Part shown: piece by piece, positions 1-6,488 of the stretch
Numbering within the stretch: position 1 is the stretch's first letter
Layout of the letters: each line of letters begins with the position of its first letter
Source of the DNA: an uncultured Bacillota bacterium
GTDB lineage: Bacteria > Bacillota > Clostridia > Lachnospirales > Lachnospiraceae
DNA length: 18,261 bases
Direction: 5' to 3'
NCBI GenBank assembly: GCA_905200905.1
Contig: CAJKMA010000057.1
Span: forward strand, 1-18,261
Notes under the pieces: model-generated
Told to the model about the DNA's origin: nothing
What the model saw: only the letters and a program-made list of their open reading frames with translations
The model's database searches: none
Made by a program: the position numbers and the translations under genes

Positions 1-2
1 TG

Positions 3-242
3 TTGATGCAGGTTGAAAAATCCAGACTGGGATTAGAAGGAGATACGAAAGTAGACATCATCGATGTGAAATGTGATCCGAATATGGTGGGACTGTTGAC
101 ACAGACCTATGGATTTTTACCGGGGTATCATATGAATAAGAAATACTGGATCACCATGCTGTTAGACGGAACCGTAAGCGAGGCGAAAATCTTAGACTTT
201 TTAGACATGAGTTATGATTTGATAGATGGGAAAAACAGATAG
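3..242 (+). CDS. MmcQ/YjbR family protein, 5'-truncated by window edge
   Basis: This is the C-terminal part (about 79 residues) of a small MmcQ/YjbR-type protein. The family is about 115-120 residues long and has a CyaY-like fold; it is often annotated as DNA-binding, but its real role is poorly defined. Typical family signatures are visible: LGLEGD near the start, DIIDVKCDP in the middle, then GFLPGYHMNKKYWIT and a C-terminal SYDLID. The in-frame TTG and ATG at the very start fall inside the conserved core, so they are probably not the real start; the N-terminal 35-40 residues should lie upstream of the window. It ends 140 bp before the LysR gene, with a promoter between them, so it is probably not part of the downstream cluster. 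Family assignment is confident; function is not. Confidence 0.85.
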   Translation: MMQVEKSRLGLEGDTKVDIIDVKCDPNMVGLLTQTYGFLPGYHMNKKYWITMLLDGTVSEAKILDFLDMSYDLIDGKNR

Positions 243-275
243 TCAAGAATCTCATATAAGAAATATTTTAGTCAT

Positions 276-305
276 TTGACATGTCCTAATTGATTCTGCT
301 ATAAA
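276..305 (+). promoter_or_regulatory. Candidate distal sigma-A promoter upstream of the LysR gene
   Basis: A perfect -35 box TTGACA (276-281) is followed after 18 bp by TATAAA (300-305). It lies between the YjbR-type gene and the LysR gene and points at the latter. It is one of two promoter-like elements in this 140-bp gap. Assignment is by consensus match only. Confidence 0.5.
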
Positions 306-322
306 TTTTCAGAGCAACAATA

Positions 323-352
323 TTGTGAATATTATGTAAAAAGAAGTATAAT
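323..352 (+). promoter_or_regulatory. Candidate proximal promoter of the LysR gene
   Basis: TTGTGA (323-328), an 18-bp spacer and a perfect TATAAT (347-352) lie about 30 bp before the start codon. The -10 box sits between the arms of an inverted repeat (332-339 and 363-370), so a protein bound there would block RNA polymerase. This would fit the autorepression common among LysR regulators. Confidence 0.6.
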
Positions 353-370
353 AGATTATATCTTACATAA
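332..370. promoter_or_regulatory. Inverted repeat flanking the -10 box, candidate operator
   Basis: TTATGTAA (332-339) and its exact reverse complement TTACATAA (363-370) are separated by 23 bp. The arm centres are 31 bp apart, close to three helical turns. The repeat brackets the TATAAT at 347-352, and the right arm runs into the ribosome binding site. The geometry suits a dimer or tetramer of a DNA-binding protein. The LysR protein itself is the obvious candidate, but the binding protein is inferred. Confidence 0.45.
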
Positions 371-382
371 GGTGGTGATTTA

Positions 383-1276
383 ATGTATAATCCACAATTA
401 GAAACGTTTCTGCGGGTAGCGGACGCAGGTAGTTTTAATAAAGCGGCAGAAGAAGCATATATTACACCTACAGCAGTAATCAAGCAGATTAATTTGTTAG
501 AGAATTCGTTAGATGTAAAACTTTTTGAAAGAACACACAGAGGACTAAAACTTACAAAAGCAGGGCAATCCTTATATCAAGATGCAAAATATGTCATCCA
601 ATATTGTAAGGATGCTGTTACAAGAGCAAAGAATGCCATGCAGGAAGATGATAATATTATCAGGATAGGAACTTCCCCTATTACGCCAGCACAGCTTTTG
701 ATGCAGCTATGGCCAAAGATTCAAAGCCATTGTCCGGATATGAAGTTTCAGATTGTGCCTTTTGATAATACTCCGGAAAATGCCAGAGAAATATTAAAGA
801 ATATGGGACAAAATATCGATGTGATAGGAGGTATTTTTGATGAAACTATGTTAGAAATGCGTAGTTGTGCAGGTATGGAATTGTCAAGAGAACCTCTTTG
901 TTGTGCGGTATCAATCCATCATCCGCTGGCAGCAAAGGATAAGCTAAAAGTGCAAGATTTGTATGGGGAGAATCTTTTACTTATGCACCGGAATTGGAGT
1001 CATTATGTAGACAGACTTCGGGATGATTTATGGAAGAATCATCCGCAAATTCAAATCATAGATTTTGATTTCTACGATGTAAATATTTTTAACCGTTGTG
1101 AGAACGGAAAGGATATTCTGATGGCAATTCCAGGATGGGCAAGTGTGCATCCACTTTTGAAAGTAATCCCGGTGGAGTGGGAACATAGTATTCCGTATGG
1201 TCTGCTTCATTCGCCGGAACCGTCAGAGACAGTAAAACGGTTTTTGGAAGCGGCCAAAAAAGCAAGTGGAGAATAG
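383..1276 (+). CDS. LysR-type transcriptional regulator
   Basis: This 297-residue protein is of normal length for a LysR-type regulator. The N-terminal winged helix-turn-helix spans about residues 4-62, starting at QLETFLRVADAGSFNKAAEE; the recognition helix is around TPTAVIKQINLLE, and the typical LFERTHRGLKLTKAG follows. A linker helix comes next, then a periplasmic-binding-protein-like effector domain from about residue 90 to the end (IRIGTSP at its start). A strong ribosome binding site, AAGGTGGTG (369-377), is well spaced for the ATG. It is the only complete regulator gene in the window and lies upstream of the redox/esterase operon in the same direction, so it is a candidate activator or repressor of it. 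The inducer is unknown. An inverted repeat over its own promoter suggests autoregulation. The family is certain; the targets are inferred. Confidence 0.93.
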   Translation: MYNPQLETFLRVADAGSFNKAAEEAYITPTAVIKQINLLENSLDVKLFERTHRGLKLTKAGQSLYQDAKYVIQYCKDAVTRAKNAMQEDDNIIRIGTSPITPAQLLMQLWPKIQSHCPDMKFQIVPFDNTPENAREILKNMGQNIDVIGGIFDETMLEMRSCAGMELSREPLCCAVSIHHPLAAKDKLKVQDLYGENLLLMHRNWSHYVDRLRDDLWKNHPQIQIIDFDFYDVNIFNRCENGKDILMAIPGWASVHPLLKVIPVEWEHSIPYGLLHSPEPSETVKRFLEAAKKASGE

Positions 1277-1296
1277 CGGGTAAGAAGAATATTTTT

Positions 1297-1324
1297 TTGA
1301 TGTGTAAAAGAAAGTTAATAATAT
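1297..1324 (+). promoter_or_regulatory. Weak candidate promoter before the receiver-domain chimera
   Basis: TTGATG (1297-1302) and TAATAT (1319-1324), with a 16-bp spacer, lie in the short gap after the LysR gene. A ribosome binding site (AGGAGAG) follows, before the ATG at 1340. The consensus match is modest. Confidence 0.3.
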
Positions 1325-1339
1325 GCAGGAGAGAGACTT

Positions 1340-1819
1340 ATGATACGAGTGGGTTTAGTGGATGATGATTTAGAACATTTACGCCTTATGAAATCATATA
1401 TTCAAAAAATAGGTAGGGAAGAATATTTGGAATTTGAAATACAGGAGTTTCAAAATGGCTTGAATTTCGTGGAAGATTATAATGGTAAACTAGATGTGGC
1501 ATTTCTTGATATTGAAATGCCACATTTGGATGGATTGGAAGCTGCAAGAAGGATAAGAGAAAAAGATACAGCACTGGCTATTATTTTTGTAACGAATATG
1601 GCACAGTATGCAATACGGGGATATATAGCCTGGGTAGTTATTTCTTTGATCTGTAATGGTTTTAATAACTTATGGATGCCGATAGCCTCAGCTTATGTAC
1701 CGCCGGCTGTATATAATATTCTTGTAACGTTTATTACAGGCGGTGTGTCAATGGTTATATTTTTCTTTGTTTTCAAAATTATTTTTCCGGAAAGAGAAGC
1801 ACAGAAAACAAAGGGATAA
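1340..1819 (+). pseudogene. Chimeric remnant: truncated response-regulator receiver fused to tail of a membrane protein
   Basis: Residues 1-95 are a receiver domain of the type found before LytTR output domains. Visible are acidic-pocket residues D8 and D9, phosphoacceptor D57 within FLDIEMPHLDG, and T85 in FVTNMAQYAIRGY. The usual continuation, with the conserved Lys-Pro at the end of the receiver and then the DNA-binding domain, is absent. From about residue 96 the frame continues as an unrelated hydrophobic sequence with about two membrane spans (97-115 and 124-149) and a charged tail ending EAQKTKG. I do not recognise the source of the tail; it looks like the C-terminus of a polytopic membrane protein. 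Receiver domains are not built this way, so this is most simply an in-frame deletion joining two genes, with the junction near 1620-1627. The product should be unable to signal. It lies between the LysR gene and a flavoprotein gene. Confidence 0.8.
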
Positions 1820-1856
1820 AGAAATCAGAAATAAAAAGAAAAGGAGAATTTTTACT

Positions 1857-2393
1857 ATGAAAAATGTACTTATTTTATCAGGAAGTCCACGTAAGGGAGG
1901 CAATTCTGATTTACTTTGTGATGAATTTATGCGCGGAGCAAAGGAGAATGGTAATCAGGTAACAAAAATAAATGTTACAGATCAAAAAATCTCTCCATGC
2001 CGAGCCTGCTATTTTTGTCGTGATCACAGTGGTGAGTGTATTTATAAAGATGATATGCAGAAAATTTTGCAGGCAATGATAGATGCTGATGTGCTTGTAC
2101 TTGCAAGTCCTGTTTATTTCTATTCTATTAATGCACAATTAAAAACTGTGATAGACAGAACTGTTGCACGCTGGCTGGAAGTAAAAAACAAAGAGTTTTA
2201 TTATATCATGACAGCGGCAGATGCAGAAAAAGAAGCTATGGATACAACGCTGGCATGTTTCCGGGGATATGCAGACTGTGTAGAAGGAGCAAAAGAAAAG
2301 GGAGTTATTTATGGCACAGGAGTATATGAAAAGGGAGAAGTGTTAGACAAACCGACACTGAAAGAAGCTTATGAAATGGGAAAAAGAATATAA
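1857..2393 (+). CDS. Flavodoxin-fold NAD(P)H-dependent oxidoreductase, iron-sulfur flavoprotein type
   Basis: This 178-residue cytosolic protein has an FMN phosphate-binding loop at the N-terminus (ILSGSPRKGGN, residues 6-16) and the family's second flavin loop, LASPVYFYS, around residues 82-90. Between them is a cysteine cluster, C48-X2-C51-X2-C54-X6-C61. This matches the compact CX2CX2CX4-7C motif that binds a 4Fe-4S cluster in iron-sulfur flavoproteins, so the protein probably passes electrons between FMN and an Fe-S centre; that role is inferred. The ATG at 1857 is chosen because AAAAGGAG sits just upstream; a longer in-frame extension from 1743 would overlap the preceding frame and adds only a basic, low-complexity stretch. 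A terminator follows, so it may be transcribed apart from the main operon. Confidence 0.88.
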   Translation: MKNVLILSGSPRKGGNSDLLCDEFMRGAKENGNQVTKINVTDQKISPCRACYFCRDHSGECIYKDDMQKILQAMIDADVLVLASPVYFYSINAQLKTVIDRTVARWLEVKNKEFYYIMTAADAEKEAMDTTLACFRGYADCVEGAKEKGVIYGTGVYEKGEVLDKPTLKEAYEMGKRI

Positions 2394-2433
2394 AAGATAT
2401 AGTTATAACCCATAAGTATAAACAGATGAACAA

Positions 2434-2465
2434 AACGAGACTTCTTAGGAGGTCTTGTTTTTTTT
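2434..2465 (+). terminator. Rho-independent terminator
   Basis: An 11-bp stem, AACGAGACTTC (2434-2444) pairing with GAGGTCTTGTT (2449-2459) through two G-T wobbles, encloses a 4-nt loop. It is followed by an uninterrupted T run (2458-2465). It separates the flavoprotein gene from the long operon that starts at 2515. Confidence 0.8.
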
Positions 2466-2470
2466 ATAAT
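2442..2470 (+). promoter_or_regulatory. Possible operon promoter with -10 directly after the terminator
   Basis: A perfect TATAAT (2465-2470) directly follows the terminator T run, 45 bp before the first operon ATG. The matching -35 position at 17-bp spacing is TTCTTA (2442-2447), only 3 of 6 consensus bases. A weak -35 would fit a promoter that needs an activator. No other good promoter is visible between the terminator and 2515. Confidence 0.35.
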
Positions 2471-2514
2471 AAAGGCGTAAACAGAATTAAGATTTTTACA
2501 GAGGTGATTGGATT

Positions 2515-3684
2515 ATGAATAATTTTATTTTTGAAAATGCAACAAAAGTGTATTTTGGAAAAGGATGCGTAAAAGAATATCTGGCATATTTGTCCGGCAG
2601 CTATGGCGATAGAGTTCTTCTTGCTTATGGCGGCGGCTCTATAAAGAAAAATGGGATTTATGATGAAGTGGTATCTGCTTTGAAGAAGGCGGGAAAAACA
2701 ATCATTGAATTTCCGGGAATTATGGCAAATCCAACCTACGAAAAAGTGTTGGAAGGCGCACGTCTGGCAAAAGAGCATCAGGCAGATATGATTCTTGGTG
2801 TAGGCGGCGGCTCTGTTATGGATTGCTGCAAAGCGGTATCTATGGCAGCTGTAAGTAAAAAGGATATTTGGGATGAGTATTGGGCGAAACCAGGAATCAT
2901 TGATTTTGAACCGCTTCCGCTAGGCGTAATTGTAACTGTAGCCGGAACCGGAAGTGAGTGTAACGGTGGAGCAGTTATCACCAATGAAACTTTGAAGATT
3001 AAAACAGGACGGGACTATCCAAAGTGTAATCCTAAATTTGCTTTAATGGATCCGGAATATACTTACAGCGTACCTGTCAAACAGATGGTGTCCGGCGGAT
3101 TTGATATACTGTCGCATATCATGGAAACTTATTTCAGTGAACCAAATGAAGACAATGTATCTGATGATATTTCTGAAGCATTGATGCGAAGTGTGATTAA
3201 AAATCTGCGGGATGCAATAAAAAATCCGGAGGATTATACAGCAAGAAGCAACTTGATGTGGGCTTCTACGATGGCGGAGAATCGTATCATTAAGTTGGGG
3301 AAAAAATGTGATTTTGAATGCCATCAGATGGAACATCAGCTGGGCGCTTACACAGACTGTAATCATGGATGTGGACTTGCGGTACTTCACCCGGTTTATT
3401 ACAGACATATTTACGAAGAAGGACTTCCAAAGTTCATGCGTTTTGCAGAAAATGTATGGCAGATTGAGAAAGGAGATATGGAAGATCAGCAGTTTGCAAA
3501 AGCAGGTGTAGAAGCTTTAGCAGATTTTATCAAAGAGATTGGACTTCCGACTACTCTCAGGGAACTTGGGCTGGAGAGTCAGGAAGGCTTAAAGGAAATT
3601 GCCGATTCCTGTAATCTGGCTCCGGGAAGTTATAAGAAGATGACGCACAAAGAGATTTTAGAAATCTTTAAAGAGTGTTTCTAG
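2515..3684 (+). CDS. Iron-containing alcohol dehydrogenase, YqhD/butanol dehydrogenase type
   Basis: This 389-residue cytosolic dehydrogenase would reduce aldehydes to alcohols with NAD(P)H. The nucleotide-binding half shows YGGGSIKKNG (38-47) and GVGGGSVMD (95-103). All four metal ligands expected from the YqhD family are present at family spacing: D197 and H201 (FDILSH), H270 (in CHQMEH) and H284 (in CNHGCGLA). The intervening H274 is also conserved. It is therefore likely an active Fe2+ or Zn2+ enzyme, closest by eye to the NADPH-aldehyde reductase and NADH-butanol dehydrogenase branch. The substrate cannot be read from sequence; broad aldehyde reduction is typical. It is the first gene of the long operon; the next gene follows within about 10 bp. 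AGAGGTGAT provides the ribosome binding site. Confidence 0.93.
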   Translation: MNNFIFENATKVYFGKGCVKEYLAYLSGSYGDRVLLAYGGGSIKKNGIYDEVVSALKKAGKTIIEFPGIMANPTYEKVLEGARLAKEHQADMILGVGGGSVMDCCKAVSMAAVSKKDIWDEYWAKPGIIDFEPLPLGVIVTVAGTGSECNGGAVITNETLKIKTGRDYPKCNPKFALMDPEYTYSVPVKQMVSGGFDILSHIMETYFSEPNEDNVSDDISEALMRSVIKNLRDAIKNPEDYTARSNLMWASTMAENRIIKLGKKCDFECHQMEHQLGAYTDCNHGCGLAVLHPVYYRHIYEEGLPKFMRFAENVWQIEKGDMEDQQFAKAGVEALADFIKEIGLPTTLRELGLESQEGLKEIADSCNLAPGSYKKMTHKEILEIFKECF

Positions 3685-3694
3685 GAGGTTGCCG

Positions 3695-4741
3695 GTGATA
3701 AGAGCAGGATATAGAAAGTGGTACAAATTGCTGATTTCCCTATGTTTGATTAGTGCGATAGTGTTAGCCGGCTGTGGAAGTGAAAGTAATTCAGCCGGAA
3801 CTTCTGCAAATGAAGGGGCGGAAAAAGAAAGTCCGGCAGAGGGAGAAAACAGGATGGATGATAATGGTGAGTTTACGTTACAAACAAAAGTAACGGATGT
3901 TATAGAAGATCCGGTATTTGAGGATTATGGGCGTTTGATTTTTCCGGCGGATGTGAGTATCAGCAACAATCTGGAATTACAGGACATTGAAGATATCCTC
4001 ATGTGGTACAACAATGTCAATCCAGAGAAAACAGTAGAAATTGTCAATTATATGAAAAATCAAGCAGAAGCAGGTGAGAAGATTTTTTATGATATTTATA
4101 CAGATGAAGAAAAAGCAGAAGATCCGGCAAAGGAAAATACAGGATTATTTTTCTTCCAGGGGGATTCGCAAGAAAAATTCGCAGTGGTAAATGCAGGAGG
4201 CGGTTTTGCCTATGTGGCTGCTATGCACGACAGTTTTCCACATGCATTGGAATTATCAAAAAAGGGCTATAACGCATTTGCTTTGATTTATCGCCCAGGT
4301 GCACAGACAGCCTGCGAAGATTTGGCAAGAGCCATTGCCTTCATCCACGAACATGCAGAGGAACTTCAAGTGGATGTAGAAGACTATTCCCTGTGGGGAG
4401 GCTCTGCAGGCGCAAGAATGGCAGCGTGGTTGGGAGCCTATGGAACGGATAGTTTTGGTGAAGCAGATTATCCTGCACCGGGTGCAGTGATTATGCAGTA
4501 CACAGGTCTGTCCGAGGTGACGGGAAATGAACCGCCAACTTACGCTTGTGTGGGAACCAGAGATGGAATAGCATCTTACCAAACCATGGAAAATCGCATC
4601 CGGCAGATTCAAGCGCAAGGAACCGATGCTCAGATAGAAGTGTTTGACGGTTTGTCCCATGGGTTTGGTCTGGGAGAAGGTACTGTTGCTGAAGGCTGGC
4701 TTGATACAGCGGTTAGTTTTTGGGAACGGAATATGAAGTAA
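3695..4741 (+). CDS. Lipid-anchored alpha/beta-hydrolase (esterase)
   Basis: This 348-residue surface lipoprotein has a basic N-terminus and hydrophobic core, with lipobox LAGC and lipidated C27. An acidic, Ser-rich linker runs to about residue 60. The catalytic domain is a BD-FAE/acetylesterase-like fold: the oxyanion-loop HGG is replaced by NAGGGF (166-171), the nucleophile S237 lies in GGSAG, and likely D290 (GTRDG) and H322 (LSHGFG) complete the triad. It would cleave a carboxylic ester outside the membrane; the substrate is unknown. The GTG at 3695 is taken as start because AGGAGG (3683-3688), overlapping the stop of the dehydrogenase gene, sits 6 bp upstream; a TTG at 3689 is too close to that site. 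It is probably translationally linked to the dehydrogenase. The same variant NAGG oxyanion loop occurs in the broken hydrolase at 12589. Confidence 0.88.
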   Translation: MIRAGYRKWYKLLISLCLISAIVLAGCGSESNSAGTSANEGAEKESPAEGENRMDDNGEFTLQTKVTDVIEDPVFEDYGRLIFPADVSISNNLELQDIEDILMWYNNVNPEKTVEIVNYMKNQAEAGEKIFYDIYTDEEKAEDPAKENTGLFFFQGDSQEKFAVVNAGGGFAYVAAMHDSFPHALELSKKGYNAFALIYRPGAQTACEDLARAIAFIHEHAEELQVDVEDYSLWGGSAGARMAAWLGAYGTDSFGEADYPAPGAVIMQYTGLSEVTGNEPPTYACVGTRDGIASYQTMENRIRQIQAQGTDAQIEVFDGLSHGFGLGEGTVAEGWLDTAVSFWERNMK

Positions 4742-4787
4742 CCTATTTATATAAATTTGAATCATAACAGAAAGAAGGAAAATTATT

Positions 4788-5114
4788 ATGGCGAAGAAAC
4801 AAACAGCAGGAAGGACCCGTTTAGGGGATTTAGCACCGAAATTTGCAGAATTAAACGATGATGTACTCTTTGGAGAAGTGTGGGCAAGGGAAGAGCAGTT
4901 GTCTCCAAGAGACAGAAGTATGATTACTATTGCCGCACTTTTTTCCGCAGGACTTTACCCACAGTTGAAATCACATCTTGTATTGGGAAAAGAACATGGA
5001 ATTACAAAAGAAGAAGCTGTGGAGATTGTTACTCAGTTAGCTTTTTACTGTGGCTGGCCGAAAGCGTGGAGTACATTTGAGCTGATTCGAGAGGTATATG
5101 AACAGGAGTGTTGA
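4788..5114 (+). CDS. Carboxymuconolactone decarboxylase family protein
   Basis: This 108-residue, all-helical protein of the CMD/AhpD fold is about the usual length. The family core is visible: LSPRDRSMITIAAL (38-51), a conserved histidine at 63 (SHLVLGKEHGIT), then ITKEEAVEIVTQLAFYCGWPKAWS. The AhpD-type CXXC pair is absent, so a peroxidase-linked disulfide role is not supported; a single Cys (C88) sits in the FYCGWP segment. Genuine 4-carboxymuconolactone decarboxylation is not implied, since no other protocatechuate-pathway gene is present. Members commonly neighbour flavodoxins, aldo/keto reductases and LysR regulators in Firmicutes, as here, but their reaction is usually unproven. AGAAGGAA precedes the ATG. 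Confidence 0.9.
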   Translation: MAKKQTAGRTRLGDLAPKFAELNDDVLFGEVWAREEQLSPRDRSMITIAALFSAGLYPQLKSHLVLGKEHGITKEEAVEIVTQLAFYCGWPKAWSTFELIREVYEQEC

Positions 5115-5135
5115 TCGGAAAGGAGATTTTGGAAT

Positions 5136-5759
5136 ATGAGAAAAAAAGCATTTTCATTCCTGCTAATTTGTGCGTTGATGTTTTCGCTTGTTGCTTGTGG
5201 AAATACAAGTAGTACAGAGGAGACAGGCGGCGAACAAAACAACACTGTGAGTACAGATGAAGAAGTGCAGAAAGAAACAGAAGAATCCGCCACGCCAGAG
5301 ACAGAAGGGAATTCTCAGTTAGTCGTGTATTTTTCTAATACTGGAAATACAGAATCGGTAGCACAGGTAATTGCAGAACAGACAGGTGCAGATCTTGCAG
5401 AAATTGAAAGGGCAGAAGACTATGGCGACCTTCAGGAAGAAGCGGAAGAGGAAATCCTAAATGGGGAACATCCGGAAATTCTCGTTGATATAGAAGATAT
5501 ATCACAATATGACACAATATATGTGGGATACCCAATCTGGTTTGATGAAGCTCCTGCGATGATTGCAACTTTTTTAGCAGAGAATGATTTAGCAGGGAAA
5601 ACAATCGTTCCGTTTTGCACCAGTGCCGGAGATACGATTGAAAACAGCCTTCATATTTTTGAAGAACTAGCTATAGATGCAGAAATTCTGGAAGGTCTGA
5701 CGGCAGAAGATGAGGCAGATATTGAGCCATGGTTGGAAAGTTTAGGACTTTTGCCATAA
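5136..5759 (+). CDS. Lipid-anchored flavodoxin (first of three)
   Basis: This 207-residue protein has a lipoprotein signal peptide (basic MRKK, hydrophobic core, lipobox LVAC with C21), an acidic Ser/Thr/Glu-rich linker (about 22-58) and then a complete flavodoxin domain. The FMN phosphate loop is SNTGNT (67-72). The flavin ring-flanking segment is YDTIYVGYPIWFDEAPA, and a later VPFCTSAGD loop completes the FMN site. The signal places this FMN protein on the outer face of the membrane, where a one- or two-electron carrier role is plausible but unproven. It directly precedes a DUF4405-type membrane protein (26-bp gap), suggesting that electrons pass between them. Related copies lie at 15820 and 17461. 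The ribosome binding site is AAAGGAGA. Confidence 0.9.
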   Translation: MRKKAFSFLLICALMFSLVACGNTSSTEETGGEQNNTVSTDEEVQKETEESATPETEGNSQLVVYFSNTGNTESVAQVIAEQTGADLAEIERAEDYGDLQEEAEEEILNGEHPEILVDIEDISQYDTIYVGYPIWFDEAPAMIATFLAENDLAGKTIVPFCTSAGDTIENSLHIFEELAIDAEILEGLTAEDEADIEPWLESLGLLP

Positions 5760-5785
5760 ATGCTCAGAACGGAGAAATGAAAGTT

Positions 5786-6466
5786 ATGAGTAAAACAATG
5801 AAAATAAAAACTACAATAGATATTTTGATGACGATTGCTTTACTTCTGCTAATGTCTTACGGGCTTTTGGGGGAAGAATGGCATGAGTGGGTTGGCGTAG
5901 GGATGTTTCTGCTCTTTGTGGCACATCATGTGTTAAACAGAAAATGGATTGCAAATATCAGAAAAGGATCATACACACCGTTTCGTATTGTTCAGACCAT
6001 ACTTGTAGCTGCCATATTGGTTACAATGCTTGGTTCTATGATCAGTGGAATCCTGCTCTCACGTTATGTATTTACTTTTATAGATGTCAGCGGTGTAGCT
6101 ATGCTTGCAAGAAATATCCATATGGTTTGCGGATATTGGAACTTTGTTCTGATGGCGCTGCATTTAGGTCTGCATTGGGGTATCTTCGTGGGAATAGCCG
6201 GAAAGAGATTTGGGAAGCCCTCCGCAGTACGCGCATGGTTGGCACGTTTTATAGGAGCGATAATCGCTGTTTATGGTATCTATGCTTTTCTCAAACGTGC
6301 TATCGGGACATATATGTTTCTTCAGGTACATTTTGTGTTCTTTGATTATGAAGAACCGATCCTTCTATTCTTACTGGATTATTTGGCGGTTATGGGATTG
6401 TTTGTATTCGCAGGGCATTATATCGGTTACAGCTTAAAACAGAAAAAGAAGCATAAGAAATCTTAG
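5786..6466 (+). CDS. DUF4405-like polytopic membrane protein, possible heme b carrier
   Basis: This 226-residue membrane protein has about five or six predicted spans (roughly 11-29, 37-52, 68-92, 111-137, 152-170, 190-212) and a basic cytosolic tail (KQKKKHKKS). Histidines recur at span ends and inside spans: H33 (EEWHEW), H47/H48 (VAHHVLNRKW), H112 (RNIHM), H126 and H130 (MALHLGLHW), H182 and H211. This His-rich, four-helix-core pattern matches DUF4405-type proteins, which resemble cytochrome b561 and have been found beside extracytosolic flavoproteins. Heme binding is therefore a reasoned inference, not shown. Placement directly after a lipid-anchored flavodoxin suggests a membrane electron conduit. 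The ATG at 5786 follows GGAGAA (5771-5776); the ATG at 5777 directly abuts that site and is unlikely. Confidence 0.8.
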   Translation: MSKTMKIKTTIDILMTIALLLLMSYGLLGEEWHEWVGVGMFLLFVAHHVLNRKWIANIRKGSYTPFRIVQTILVAAILVTMLGSMISGILLSRYVFTFIDVSGVAMLARNIHMVCGYWNFVLMALHLGLHWGIFVGIAGKRFGKPSAVRAWLARFIGAIIAVYGIYAFLKRAIGTYMFLQVHFVFFDYEEPILLFLLDYLAVMGLFVFAGHYIGYSLKQKKKHKKS

Positions 6467-6488
6467 AGAAAATGTGAGGGAACAGGAT

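Noticed and set aside
1743..1856. N-terminal extension of the flavoprotein at 1857
   Set aside because: Overlaps the preceding frame, is basic low-complexity sequence, and the ATG at 1857 has a well-placed AAAAGGAG and starts exactly at the family's first strand.
4256..4765. 169-codon open frame on the minus strand
   Set aside because: Lies antisense within the lipid-anchored esterase gene at 3695, is rich in Cys/His/Ser typical of antisense shadows, and has no ribosome binding site or family motif.
4788..5114. Aromatic ring-cleavage (protocatechuate) pathway
   Set aside because: Only a CMD-fold protein is present; no dioxygenase or muconate enzymes occur, and the family has many unrelated roles.
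5887..6345. 152-codon + strand frame inside the DUF4405-like gene
   Set aside because: Out-of-frame shadow of a membrane protein with clear spans; Cys/Arg-rich and without a start signal.
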